From positions 186,001 to 250,000 of the forward strand of contig NZ_OLMK01000009.1 in the NCBI RefSeq assembly GCF_900290235.1: DNA of 64,000 nt, read 5' to 3'. Source of the DNA: Streptomyces sp. MA5143a. Lineage in GTDB: Bacteria > Actinomycetota > Actinomycetes > Streptomycetales > Streptomycetaceae. Under the pieces are notes generated by a model. It had not been told where the DNA came from. It was given only the letters and a program-made list of their open reading frames with translations, and did not search any database. This document shows, piece after piece, positions 33,038 to 40,788 of the stretch (its first letter is position 1; every line of letters begins with the position of its first letter). A program made the translations under genes and the position numbers.

Positions 33038-33316
33038 ATGGGCGTCAAGAAGATTCTCACGATCACCCTGGAGATCGAGGGCAACGAGAAGGTGACCCGG
33101 CACAGCCGTGTGAACGACACGTACGGTGAAGTGGTGGTGGCCGCCATGGAAGCGGCTCGCACCCACATGCCGACGGACAGCATCGACCAGATCACCACTC
33201 ACGCCCGCTGGGAGTACCGGCACTGGGACCCCAAGCCGATCACTTACCCCAAGGGCCAAGTTCCGGACATGGAGGACTTCGAAGACGACGAGGTTGAGTG
33301 GCTGGACGAGGACTGA
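33038..33316 (+). CDS. 92-aa hypothetical protein
   Basis: This small soluble protein (MGVKKILTITLEIEGNEKVTRH...) has an N-terminal beta strand, a central Ala-rich helix (VVVAAMEAARTHMP), and a very acidic end (DMEDFEDDEVEWLDED). It starts with GAAGGAGGGCCG before the ATG. It has no recognised family, and the composition is like that of small phage-encoded proteins. It is the first gene inside the element's left side and ends at a convergent terminator. Confidence 0.6.
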   Translation: MGVKKILTITLEIEGNEKVTRHSRVNDTYGEVVVAAMEAARTHMPTDSIDQITTHARWEYRHWDPKPITYPKGQVPDMEDFEDDEVEWLDED

Positions 33317-33325
33317 CCGAACGAA

Positions 33326-33358
33326 GAGCCCCGACCGCCACGAGGCGATCGGGGCCTC
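33326..33358. terminator. Convergent terminator hairpin
   Basis: GAGCCCCGACCGCC, loop ACGA, GGCGATCGGGGCCTC; a stem of about 14 bp with one internal mismatch. It lies between the plus-strand 92-aa gene and the minus-strand zinc-motif gene. Confidence 0.65.
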
Positions 33359-33388
33359 TCCTCGCGGGTAGGGGGGAGCCATCTGTGA

Positions 33389-33667
33389 TCAGTCGGCCTC
33401 TACTCCGCGAAGGGCTCTGGGGAGCTGGATTATCCGGGGCCGGGTGTCCATCCGCTCCATCGCGCGCTCGTGCATGGTCAGCAGCTCCTGTACGCACTCC
33501 CGGCAGGCGTACAGAGGGGTCTCGCCCTCGTCGCTCGTGATCTCACCGAAGCGGGTCACCTGGACCCCCTTGCGGGGGCAGCGGAAGCACGAGCCCATCT
33601 CGTACTCGTACGCCGCGATCAGGACGCCCATGCGGTCCGAGGGGGCGTGTTCGGGAAGCTCGGTCAC
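33389..33667 (-). CDS. Small protein with two CxxC pairs
   Basis: The 92-aa protein from GTG at 33667, whose GTGA overlaps the stop of the preceding gene, has two pairs: CFRC (SCFRCPRKGVQVTRFGEI) and CREC (YACRECVQELLTMHE). Together they could bind one zinc. A helical, basic tail follows (MERMDTRPRIIQLPRALR). It may be a small DNA-binding or regulatory zinc-ribbon protein, but no family is recognised. It is the third gene of a tight minus-strand operon with the RsbW-like gene. Confidence 0.6.
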   Translation of the reverse strand: MTELPEHAPSDRMGVLIAAYEYEMGSCFRCPRKGVQVTRFGEITSDEGETPLYACRECVQELLTMHERAMERMDTRPRIIQLPRALRGVEAD

Positions 33668-33855
33668 CTGAGCCGGCTGTCTTCCAGGGGAACGGTGACC
33701 GTCAGCCGGTCGGGGTTGTTCTGGGTCCACTCAGGCCCCCCGCCCGTGAGAGGCCGCACGAAGTAGACGCCGCCGGAGACGTCCGTGACCATCCCGGTTC
33801 GGTCCGCGTCCTCGTCGTGGACCTCGTCGCCCAACCACGCCTTGCCGTCCTTCAC
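33664..33855 (-). CDS. 63-aa hypothetical protein
   Basis: MKDGKAWLGDEVHDEDADRT... is encoded from GTG at 33855, which overlaps the stop of the RsbW-like gene (GTGA). Its own stop overlaps the start of the next gene, so three genes are translationally coupled. The short beta-rich content (GMVTDVSGGVYFVRPLTGGGPEWTQ, LTVTVPLE) is typical of the small partners that accompany RsbW-like ATPases in Streptomyces regulatory cassettes. The function is unknown. Confidence 0.6.
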   Translation of the reverse strand: MKDGKAWLGDEVHDEDADRTGMVTDVSGGVYFVRPLTGGGPEWTQNNPDRLTVTVPLEDSRLR

Positions 33856-34274
33856 CGCTCGACCTCGACCTTCAGCTCAGCCCAGACCGTCTTGCCCCAG
33901 CGGTGGAGGTCCGTGCCCCAGCGGTCCGAGAGGGCGTCGACCAGGACGAGCCCACGGCCCCGGATCTGGTCCCCGTTGGAGTCGTCCCGCAGCTCCGGCA
34001 TGACACGGGAGCGGTCGACGACCCCGAGGCGGATCCAGCCCTCGGAGGGGCGAGTGACGAGGATCCGGATCGAGGGGAGGCGGCCGTGGTCGACGGCGTT
34101 GGAGACCAGCTCGGTGATGACGTTCAGGGCGTCGTCGATCAGATCGTCCTGGTGCCAGGCGGCGAGCGCCGTACGGACCAGTCTGCGCGCCACACCCGCG
34201 CTCTCCGGCACGCGATCAACAGTCTGTGAGTATCCGGGGTGCCCCGTGGGGCGTGGCGTTGCGGTCACAGTCAT
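33852..34274 (-). CDS. RsbW-like ATP-binding regulatory protein
   Basis: This 140-aa HATPase_c domain is of the anti-sigma-kinase type (RsbW/SpoIIAB-like). The N-box region is DDALNVITELVSNAVDHG (about 68-85), the G1 region VVDRSRVMPEL, and the G2 region GRGLVLVDALSDRWG. The start is the ATG at 34274 (MTVTATPRP); the open frame upstream lacks support. Streptomyces has many such proteins in cassettes beside an XRE regulator, as here (divergent at 34436). The partner may be a DNA-binding or STAS protein elsewhere. Confidence 0.8.
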   Translation of the reverse strand: MTVTATPRPTGHPGYSQTVDRVPESAGVARRLVRTALAAWHQDDLIDDALNVITELVSNAVDHGRLPSIRILVTRPSEGWIRLGVVDRSRVMPELRDDSNGDQIRGRGLVLVDALSDRWGTDLHRWGKTVWAELKVEVER

Positions 34275-34435
34275 CAGGACCTCCGGGGGGGGGCGGGTGT
34301 GAGTGGCCTTACCTGAGTGAACGGCTCCTGGTCCCTGAGCGGCAGGAAAAATGGGCCCGGCGTGCGTCCGGCCCAACCGGAAATTTCTGGCCCATAGCAC
34401 CTCACTGACGAGGGATCACCTCCTACGGTGGGTAC

Positions 34436-35697
34436 GTGGAGGGGAACGAGAGCCTCAACAGCGCGATGCAGGAGCGCGGCTTAACCCAGGTGGAGTTGGC
34501 CGACGCGGTGAACGCCCGGCTGCTCTGCTCCGGGCACGAGGGAACGGTCAGCGACCGGACGATCCGCAACTGGCTGACCGGAAAAACCCAGTGGCCACAC
34601 CCCAAGCAGCGCGAGGCGTTAGAGGCAGTATTCGGATGTACGGCCGAAGAGCTGGGATTCAGCCCTCCGGCCGGAAGACGACGCCCCACCCCCGAAGCGG
34701 AGTCCCCCGTGGACCGTAGGAACTTCCTCACCGCCACCACCGGAACCGCCGCCGCTGCGGTGCCGTTCGTCGGAGCGCCCTCGCAGGTCGGCACCTCCGA
34801 CGTCCTCCGGCTCCGCTCGGGCCTGGACGCCCTGATGGAGCTGGACGACACCAGGGGAGGCCACGAGGGCCTGGAACGCTCCGCCCTCGCCGGGGCGGCC
34901 GAGGCCCTCGACAAGGTCAAGAAGGGTGCCACCCAGCGCATCCGGCTCCGGCTCTTCTCGATCGCCGCCGACTACACCGCCACGGCCGCCTGGAGCGCTC
35001 TGGACGCGCGGCAGGCCGACCGGGCCCAGGATCTCCTGGGACGAGCGCTGTACCTGGCCGGGATGGCCCAGGACCCGTGGTGGAGATGAGGGTCTGGAAC
35101 TCCTACGCGATGCTGGCCCACCAGCGCGGGGAGCACACGGAAGCCGTCGACTCGGGCATGGCCGCCCAGGCCACCTCGATTACGAAGCGGGATCCGCTGT
35201 TCGCCTCCCTGGCCCACGCCCGTACGGCCATCGGCCACTCGAATCTCGGCGACCGACAGGCCGCCTTGCGGTCCCTGGGGCACGCCCAGGAGGCCCTGGG
35301 CAAGGCGGACCGGGACCAGCCCCGCCCGAGCTGGATGGCCTTCTACGGCCCGGCTGAGCTGACGGCCATGACGGCCATCGTCCGGGACCGGATCGGGGAC
35401 GCGGCAGAAGCCGAGGCGGCCTCCCACAAGGCCCTGGGCGCGATCCCCAAGCAGTTCCGCCGGAACCGGGCCCTGGCCACCACGCGGCTCGCTCTGGCCC
35501 AACTCCACCAGAGGGATATCGACCAGGCATGCTCCACGGCGTCGACCTCCTTCGCGCTGGTGGCGGGCACTCCCATACCGGGCCGGATGCGCTCCCTGCT
35601 CGGCGACTTCTACCGTGACTTGATCACGCTTGCGCCGGACGCCGGGGTCGCCCGAGAGTGGGGAGACCGCTACCGAGCCGAATGGAGCCGAGGTTGA
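34436..35697 (+). pseudogene. XRE/TPR transcriptional regulator split by a frameshift
   Basis: The first part (GTG 34436) encodes an XRE helix-turn-helix (ERGLTQVELADAVNARL, SDRTIRNWLTGKTQWPHPKQREALE). A twin-Arg-like RRNFLTATTG and the start of a TPR region follow, ending ALYLAGMAQDP. The frame then shifts, and a second frame continues as VVEMRVWNSYAMLAHQRGEHTEAVD...LGDFYRDL. Restoring one G after 35076 (CCCG-TGG to CCCGGTGG) gives an unbroken DPVVEMRVW. The whole would be about 420 aa, full length for these Streptomyces regulators. It is divergent from the RsbW-like cassette. The break may be real decay or a sequence error. Confidence 0.75.
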
Positions 35698-36221
35698 ACG
35701 CCGCCGACCTGGACGTCCGCCGCTTCAGCAACAAGGACCTGGCGCAGATCCGACAGGCCCTGATCGACGTGCACGCGGACGCCTACGCGGATGCCATGAA
35801 TGACGAGTTCAACCAGCGCTTCCCCTGGTTCGTCGACCACTGGGGCGGTAACCCGGACTTCGATTGCGTGGTCGCCTTCGACGGCGAGGAGGCGGTGGCC
35901 TTCGCCTACGGCGCCCCGTCGACTGCCTACCGCGAGTGGTGGCGCGAGCACGTGAAGCCCGCCCCGGAGAAGAGCCGGACCTTCTCCTTCTCGGAGCTGG
36001 CTGTCCGTACGAAGTGGCGCAAGAGCGGGACGGCCGAGTTGGTCAGCCGGGCCCTCCTGGACGCGAGGGACGAGGACCTGGTGGTCCTGCTCGTCGACAC
36101 CGAGCACCCCAAGGTGCAGGCCATGTACGAGTCCTGGGGCTTCCGGAAGGTCGGACAGCGTCAGCCCTTCCCGGACTCCCCTGTCTACGCCGTCATGCTG
36201 GCGGAGTTGCCGTTGGGCTAG
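35682..36221 (+). CDS. GNAT-family N-acetyltransferase
   Basis: This 179-aa GNAT protein has FSFSELAVRTKWRKSGTAELVSRALLDA, which includes the acetyl-CoA loop (VRTKWRKSGTA in place of Q/RxxGxG). DLVVLLVDTEHPKVQAMYESWGFRKVG follows, the usual strand-helix and YxxxGF motif. The start at ATG 35682 overlaps the end of the XRE regulator; TTG 35694 (TTGA overlap) is also possible. It is a cargo gene coupled to the regulator, and its substrate is unknown. The canonical pyrophosphate loop is weak, so activity is uncertain. Confidence 0.75.
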   Translation: MEPRLNAADLDVRRFSNKDLAQIRQALIDVHADAYADAMNDEFNQRFPWFVDHWGGNPDFDCVVAFDGEEAVAFAYGAPSTAYREWWREHVKPAPEKSRTFSFSELAVRTKWRKSGTAELVSRALLDARDEDLVVLLVDTEHPKVQAMYESWGFRKVGQRQPFPDSPVYAVMLAELPLG

Positions 36222-36741
36222 GCCCCTCCGGTGGGTGGCCCTCGTCCTCCAGCGCCGTACGAGCGGCCTTGGCGAAACCGTCCAGCGGACGTTCGAACCT
36301 CCCCTTGTGGTGTAGGGGATGGCCGAGTATGGCTCCGTGTGCCAGTTCGTTTCTGAACTTCCTGGCCTCGTCAGCGAACTCACCCGCAGCCTGAACCACG
36401 GAGTCTGGTCCCGCGATGGCGATGTTTGATCGGCGCTTGCGGATGTTCGCCTGAAGCGTCTCGAACTGGGCGAGAAAATCCTCCTTCGGCCCGTACATGG
36501 AGTCGATCAGCTCCTGGCCAGCCGCGATGAAGTCCGCGTACGCCTGTGATCGAGGGCCGCGCCTCTCCGTGAGGCTCTCGAACCGGCGCTGGCGTGCTGC
36601 TTCCGACTCTTGGTGCTGTAGTTGAAGGCGCGCTGCCCGGAATCCAAACCAACTGGTCCCGAAAGCCGTGAGTCCACCGATGGCCGCACCCAAGACGGCC
36701 GCAAGTCCCGCATCCACAGCCGCATTCTGCCCCAGACGCAC
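36193..36741 (-). CDS. Membrane-anchored hypothetical protein with coiled coil
   Basis: A protein of 182 aa from GTG 36741 (VRLGQNAAVDAG); GTG 36717 is an alternative. A terminator-like hairpin at 36744-36782 rules out the longer upstream start. It has one hydrophobic N-terminal segment (AGLAAVLGAAIGGLTAFG) and then a long charged helix likely to form a coiled coil ([26 protein letters not shown]). A second helical part (AYADFIAAGQELIDSMY) is followed by FADEARKFRNELAHG. It has no named family. The end overlaps the GNAT gene's 3' end by about 29 nt, on the opposite strand. Confidence 0.55.
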   Translation of the reverse strand: MRLGQNAAVDAGLAAVLGAAIGGLTAFGTSWFGFRAARLQLQHQESEAARQRRFESLTERRGPRSQAYADFIAAGQELIDSMYGPKEDFLAQFETLQANIRKRRSNIAIAGPDSVVQAAGEFADEARKFRNELAHGAILGHPLHHKGRFERPLDGFAKAARTALEDEGHPPEGPSPTATPPA

Positions 36742-36743
36742 GA

Positions 36744-36782
36744 AAGCGCCCCCGACCTCCCCGAGGGAGATCGGGGGCGCTT
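36744..36782 (-). terminator. Terminator hairpin
   Basis: AAGCGCCCCCGA / TCGGGGGCGCTT forms a perfect 12-bp stem with a 15-nt loop. It lies directly after the endolysin fragment on the minus strand and ends 3 nt before the start codon chosen for the next gene. Confidence 0.75.
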
Positions 36783-36818
36783 GGCGTATCCCGCCAGAGA
36801 TACGAGGTAGGTCCCAGT

Positions 36819-37088
36819 TTAGACGTTCGGGACCTTGAGCTTGGACCAAGAGGTGGGCCCCGGCGACCACTTGGCGGCCGAGCCGGTGTACCCCAGCTTC
36901 CGCTGGAACTTCTCGTACGAGTCGACGTCAGCCTGGCCGAGCTTGGGGCCGGGGCCCTCCTTGTACAGGCCGCAGCACTCGGCCACCAGGCGCTTGCCCA
37001 TGGCGGTGAAGATCGGGCTCGACTTGCCCAGGGCGGGCTTCGAGCCGCTCAAATTTAAACGCTGGGGAGCTGGGGCTTCAGGGAGCAT
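36819..37088 (-). pseudogene. C-terminal fragment of an actinophage endolysin (peptidoglycan-binding domain)
   Basis: The 89-codon frame encodes SSPIFTAMGKRLVAECCGLYKEGPGPKLGQADVDSYEKFQRKLGYTGSAAKW...GPTSWSKLKVP, the peptidoglycan-binding domain I know from the C-terminus of Streptomyces phage endolysins. The catalytic N-terminal domain is missing, and the first 18 residues do not match. It is therefore a truncated remnant followed by a terminator. It is the best single sign that this region derives from a prophage. Confidence 0.65.
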
Positions 37089-37096
37089 CGACCGGG

Positions 37097-38029
37097 TTAG
37101 TCGTCGTGTAAGTCGTCATCGACATCCGGCTGGGGAGACCAGAGGAACTCCTCGACATCAGTGAGTAACCGGGCTCCGGACTCGTCCACCAGCGGGATGC
37201 TGTTCGCTATGCCCGCCACCTGCATCTCGTGGGGATTCAGGGTGAACCGGCAGACGAAGCACAGGAGACTCTCGGGAGAGGACTGTGCGGGTTCACCGTA
37301 TGTGATGCGGTTCGGAGGCCCCGTGGTGAGGACTGCGGTATGCCCACAGGCGGGACACTTCCAGGGAACGAAGACCTTGGGTGGGCGCTCATCGGTGACC
37401 TGAAGCCCGTAATCCAACTGCGGCCGTGTCGCCACGAAGCCCTCCAAGGCCGCCTGCGGCAGATCCTCGAAGCGCTTCTTGAGCAGGCGACGAGCCTGTT
37501 CGATGCGCCGTGCGACGTCCCGCTCCACCTTCTCGTGTGCGTCGCTAAGCGTGATCGAAACGACGTTCGACCGCGAGCCCCAGTAGAGCCCTTGGTTCCG
37601 TTTCAAGTGCTCCAGCAGTTGGTTGGTCACTCGGCAGAAGACGGTGAGGCCGTCGAATGCTTCGTCTACCGATGCCATCAGGTGAGCCACGCCGTTCCGC
37701 AGCTCGATCAGCTCATCCAGGTCCGGATCACGCTGCGGTAGCACGGCCATGTCCCTGAGGCGACCAATGGCCTGTCCCGCCCCGACCGTCCTGAGCTTGG
37801 TCGCCTGGCGAACACCAGTGAGATGGAAGAGGGTGTCGTCCTTGCCCTTCATCTCCATCAGGAGGAAGGGGCTCTTCCTCACCAGGGCGGCCTTGGCCAG
37901 CCGCTCGATGCTCACTCCAGCGTGGAGGAGGAAGACCTCTTCATTCTCTGTACTGTGCGCCTCCAACGCTGACCGCGCGAACTTGCGAGCGCCGCGAAGC
38001 AGACTCTCGAAGGAGAGCGAATCGTCCAT
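37097..38029 (-). CDS. HEPN-like protein with C-terminal zinc ribbon
   Basis: This 310-aa protein has an all-helical N-terminal domain (about 1-150). ELIELRNGVAHLMA contains R-x4-H, the motif of HEPN-family RNases and toxins; SIERLAKAALV supplies the preceding helix. A linker helix (VERDVARRIEQARRLLKKRFED) and a zinc ribbon (CPACGHTAVLTTG...LLCFVCRFTLN; two CxxC) follow, and the end is acidic (DVDDDLHDD). HEPN proteins are commonly RNA-cleaving defence or abortive-infection components. That role here is inference. The gene is minus-strand and adjacent to the HNH gene. Confidence 0.6.
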   Translation of the reverse strand: MDDSLSFESLLRGARKFARSALEAHSTENEEVFLLHAGVSIERLAKAALVRKSPFLLMEMKGKDDTLFHLTGVRQATKLRTVGAGQAIGRLRDMAVLPQRDPDLDELIELRNGVAHLMASVDEAFDGLTVFCRVTNQLLEHLKRNQGLYWGSRSNVVSITLSDAHEKVERDVARRIEQARRLLKKRFEDLPQAALEGFVATRPQLDYGLQVTDERPPKVFVPWKCPACGHTAVLTTGPPNRITYGEPAQSSPESLLCFVCRFTLNPHEMQVAGIANSIPLVDESGARLLTDVEEFLWSPQPDVDDDLHDD

Positions 38030-38076
38030 GCCAGGACGGTAACCGCCCCTGCACTACAGCGGCGACTGGTTTGGAT

Positions 38077-38820
38077 TTAGACGGGCGTGACGGTCACGTC
38101 GAATACGTCAGGATGTGCCAGATCTGCTATCAGCTCATACGGGATTGCCGCCGGGAGGGGCCAATCGATGGGCTCATCAGGCGGCCACATCTGTCGCAGC
38201 GACGGCAGGGGATCATAGGGGGCGAGCTGGTAGCCCTCAGCGACGTCGGGTGCCCGGATGATCTGCACCACCATGCAGCCGATCTTGAGAGTGCTGATCC
38301 AGGCGATACCGCTCGTGCCGGCGCTTCCATACCCCTGACACATGATGTCCACGAGAGGGACGGAGTCGTCAGGGGGGTAGTTCATGAAGCCCAGGCGTCC
38401 GAGCATCGACCCAGTGGGCTCGCGGACTTCATGGAAGGTCTTGAAGTCATCCGCCGGGATCACGCCTCGGACGTCGGCAGGATGCGTGTGCTGACACATG
38501 AGCATGGTCTTCAAGGGCCACGACGCCAGCGCCTGCTGTGCCTCTGCGTCGAGGTGGCACGGGTTTCCGCGGATCAGGTCAGGCAGGAAGCGCCTGACGT
38601 CCTCCTCCAACTGGTTCATCCAGCCGCTGTTGCAGTCGGAGCAGACCGCCTTCACCTGCTCGTTCAGCGGCGGAGCGTCGTGGTGCCGAATCGTGTCCAC
38701 GCTCAACCGAACGTACCGGTGTCGCCGGACAGCCGGATCGAGTGCCACCTTCAGCCATCGTGGAAGAACATGTTCCTTCGTCAGAGGAGTGCCCCCGCAG
38801 AAGACGCAAACCTTGGCCAT
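38077..38820 (-). CDS. HNH-type nuclease-like protein
   Basis: This 247-aa protein from ATG 38820 (MAKVCVFCGGTPLTKEHVLPRWL) has CxxC followed by the EHVLPRW His motif and later VCSDCNSGWMNQLE, the zinc/NxxxxN half of an HNH site. The rest (about 90-245) is a helical/beta region with no known family. It is likely a DNA-cutting or -nicking enzyme of the element or a defence effector. It lies 47 nt from the HEPN gene on the same strand, so the pair may be an operon. The longer open frame upstream is rejected. Confidence 0.7.
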   Translation of the reverse strand: MAKVCVFCGGTPLTKEHVLPRWLKVALDPAVRRHRYVRLSVDTIRHHDAPPLNEQVKAVCSDCNSGWMNQLEEDVRRFLPDLIRGNPCHLDAEAQQALASWPLKTMLMCQHTHPADVRGVIPADDFKTFHEVREPTGSMLGRLGFMNYPPDDSVPLVDIMCQGYGSAGTSGIAWISTLKIGCMVVQIIRAPDVAEGYQLAPYDPLPSLRQMWPPDEPIDWPLPAAIPYELIADLAHPDVFDVTVTPV

Positions 38821-38924
38821 GTGAAGAACATAGATGGCGCCATCTGTCGCTTGATCGGATTTTCGACCCAGTTCCAGGGCGAACCACACCCAGGCACTCC
38901 CCGGGGCCGGGGGCCGAGCGGCAG

Positions 38925-39026
38925 ATGGCTACGGCGCCCCCGCTGACGGTCGTCCAGACCCAGGTGCTCCGGCGGGTGAAGGCGGACCTCACCCGGGCTG
39001 CCCAGCAGAGGTCCGTCCCGTCATAA
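38925..39026 (+). CDS. 33-aa micro-ORF, first of a pair
   Basis: The sequence is MATAPPLTVVQTQVLRRVKADL followed by TRAAQQRSVPS. The same short reading frame recurs at 40200 with protein-level similarity (PPLT-VQTQ-LRRVK-DLTR-A), although the flanking DNA differs. It has a helical, basic middle. It lies just upstream of the DUF4238 gene. It may be a real microprotein, an N-terminal fragment of a decayed gene, or part of an integrase-linked repeat. Confidence 0.4.
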   Translation: MATAPPLTVVQTQVLRRVKADLTRAAQQRSVPS

Positions 39027-39066
39027 AGGCCATGACGCTGTCAGGGCCTGTCCGTATCGTCTTCCC

Positions 39067-40110
39067 ATGGGCACGAACCCGGGCAAGCAGAAGCTGAAGC
39101 GCCATCACCACACTGTCCCTCGCCTGCTTCTGCGGCGGTTCGCGGACGGCAAGCGGATCATGCGGGTTCCGCTCGACGGGAGCGAGCCCAAACCCATCGG
39201 AATCGGTGACGCGACGGTCCGCAGCCACTTCTACTCGATGCAGGACGAGACCGGGCAGCGCGACGACTCGATCGAGAACCTGTTGGCCGATCTCGAAGAC
39301 CAGGCCGCCAGGGTGATCGCCAAGGTCATCGACGAGCATGTGTGGCCCCTGCCCATAGACGACCGGGCGGTCCTGGGGGAGTGGGTCGCCGCTCAGTCCG
39401 CGCGGATTCCGGCTGCCCGGAAGGCGAACAACGAGATTGCCGACCAACTCCTGAAGATGGAGATCGCCGCTGGCGGCAAGCCCGAAGTGCGCCGCCGCAT
39501 GGAGGCCCAGGGCAAGGGTCCTGTGTCGGACGAGGACGTGGAGGCCACGTGGGCCGAGCTGACCGACTTCTCCGGCTACTTCGTAGAGCTGCCGGTCAAC
39601 GACCACCTGCTCACCATGGCGGACGCGATGGTGGTTGCGTACGAATGGATGATGGCCCGCTCGTGGCAACTGTGCCGATTCGGGCGCAGGACGCTGCTGC
39701 TGTCCGATCACCCGGTGGCCCTGCTCCGGGATGAGACCGCACCGGCTTGGAGCGGTGTTGGCCTAGCCAACGCCGCCGCGATCATGGTGCCCATCGACCG
39801 TCAGGCGGCCATCATCATGACGGCGCCCGGTGGGCAGGACGGCATATTTCCAGCTAGCGCCAAGCTGGCGAAGGAGCTGAACCACCGCTTCGCGTGGAAC
39901 TCGCGCATCGAGCTGTTCCATCACCCGGACGACAATCCGCTGGCCGGGATCAACCTGCCTCCGGTTCGAGACCGCGAGGCCGAGTTCAGCCAGACCGCCG
40001 AACGCTTCCTGATGCCCGAGGGACCGTCGGAGGCGTTCAAGTCCATCTCGTTCGAAGGGCCTCCGCCCAACGCCAAAGCACCTCGACGCGCTCGGGGTTC
40101 CAGACGCTGA
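39067..40110 (+). CDS. DUF4238 family protein
   Basis: This 347-aa protein has the family opening KRHHHTVPRLLLRRFAD (about 11-27). Later elements are SHFYSMQDETGQRDDSIENLLADLEDQAARVIAKV, RTLLLSDHPVAL, MVPIDRQAAIIM and LNHRFAWNSR. DUF4238 proteins often sit on mobile elements and in defence contexts, but their activity is unknown. The last dozen residues (PNAKAPRRARGSRR) run into a fragment of an integrase gene on the other strand, so the natural C-terminus may have been replaced. Start ATG 39067. Confidence 0.78.
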   Translation: MGTNPGKQKLKRHHHTVPRLLLRRFADGKRIMRVPLDGSEPKPIGIGDATVRSHFYSMQDETGQRDDSIENLLADLEDQAARVIAKVIDEHVWPLPIDDRAVLGEWVAAQSARIPAARKANNEIADQLLKMEIAAGGKPEVRRRMEAQGKGPVSDEDVEATWAELTDFSGYFVELPVNDHLLTMADAMVVAYEWMMARSWQLCRFGRRTLLLSDHPVALLRDETAPAWSGVGLANAAAIMVPIDRQAAIIMTAPGGQDGIFPASAKLAKELNHRFAWNSRIELFHHPDDNPLAGINLPPVRDREAEFSQTAERFLMPEGPSEAFKSISFEGPPPNAKAPRRARGSRR

Positions 40111-40153
40111 AGGACCGGACGGCCGAGTGAATGAGGATCTCCCGGATCAGCCC
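40067..40153 (-). pseudogene. C-terminal fragment of a second serine integrase
   Basis: The minus-strand reading GLIREILIHSAVRSFSVWNP, then ERVEVLW closely matches the end of the integrase at 40789 (GLIEEILIHPAPRPFNVWNP, then DRIEVFW). About 29 codons are left. It overlaps the 3' end of the DUF4238 gene. It shows that two integrases of this type were once here, or that a segmental duplication occurred. Confidence 0.6.
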
Positions 40154-40199
40154 TGACTGAATCAAGGAGGGACGCGAGGAACTGTGGGGGCAGTAAGAG

Positions 40200-40304
40200 T
40201 TGGCCACGGTGCCCCCGCTGACCGCCGTCCAGACCCAGATGCTTCGCCGGGTGAAGATGGACTTGACCCGCTCTGCGATGAAGAACACGGACGTCCGGAC
40301 TTGA
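40200..40304 (+). CDS. 34-aa micro-ORF, second of a pair
   Basis: The TTG at 40200 (GTG inside is possible) opens LATVPPLTAVQTQMLRRVKMDL, then TRSAMKNTDVRT. It is a clear paralogue of the 33-aa frame at 38925. A good AGGAGGGACG lies about 25 nt upstream but not at the ideal distance. The DNA similarity extends about 80 bp. Confidence 0.35.
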   Translation: MATVPPLTAVQTQMLRRVKMDLTRSAMKNTDVRT

Positions 40305-40358
40305 GGTGATCATCCGACCCTTGGAGACTGATGCTCAGCCAGGGGTGAGGAGCAGCGG

Positions 40359-40787
40359 ATGAGTTACGCCGATCAGGAATGGGCCATGGCCCAGGCGTCG
40401 ATCCAACACCAGCAGCACATCGATCAGGGCATGGAGATCGCCTACGGCTCTCTGGCGTACCAGAACCCCGAGTATCCCTCCGACGGCTTCCACTCCTGGG
40501 TGGAGAGGCCCGAGCCTCCGTGTCCCATCGGCCATGGTCCCTTCACCACGCAGGAGCTGAACCGGCGCGATCGTGTGGAGCTGGACACCAGGCGGGACCG
40601 GGCGCTCCTCGGCGAGCAGGACGACGCGTACGAATACCTGCTGGAGAGCTTGTCCACGGACCAGCGGGACGCCTTGCTCGTCCTCGCCCGGAACACCCCC
40701 AAGCAGGGCCTGAGCCAGCTCGTCGGGGCTCTCCACAAGGAGTGGAAGCGGGGTTCGAGCCGTCGCTCCGAGCCCGAACGCCCCTGA
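40359..40787 (+). CDS. Hypothetical element cargo protein
   Basis: This 142-aa hydrophilic protein (MSYADQEWAMAQASIQHQQHIDQ...) has an acidic C-terminal helix pair (AYEYLLESLSTDQRDALLVLARNTPKQGLSQLVGALHKEWKRG). The start follows GGGGTGAGGAGCAGCGG. A CPIGHGPFT stretch has only one Cys, so it does not form a zinc site alone. No family is recognised. It ends 2 nt before the integrase's stop, on the opposite strand, which places it next to the att end of the element. Confidence 0.6.
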   Translation: MSYADQEWAMAQASIQHQQHIDQGMEIAYGSLAYQNPEYPSDGFHSWVERPEPPCPIGHGPFTTQELNRRDRVELDTRRDRALLGEQDDAYEYLLESLSTDQRDALLVLARNTPKQGLSQLVGALHKEWKRGSSRRSEPERP

Positions 40788-40788
40788 C

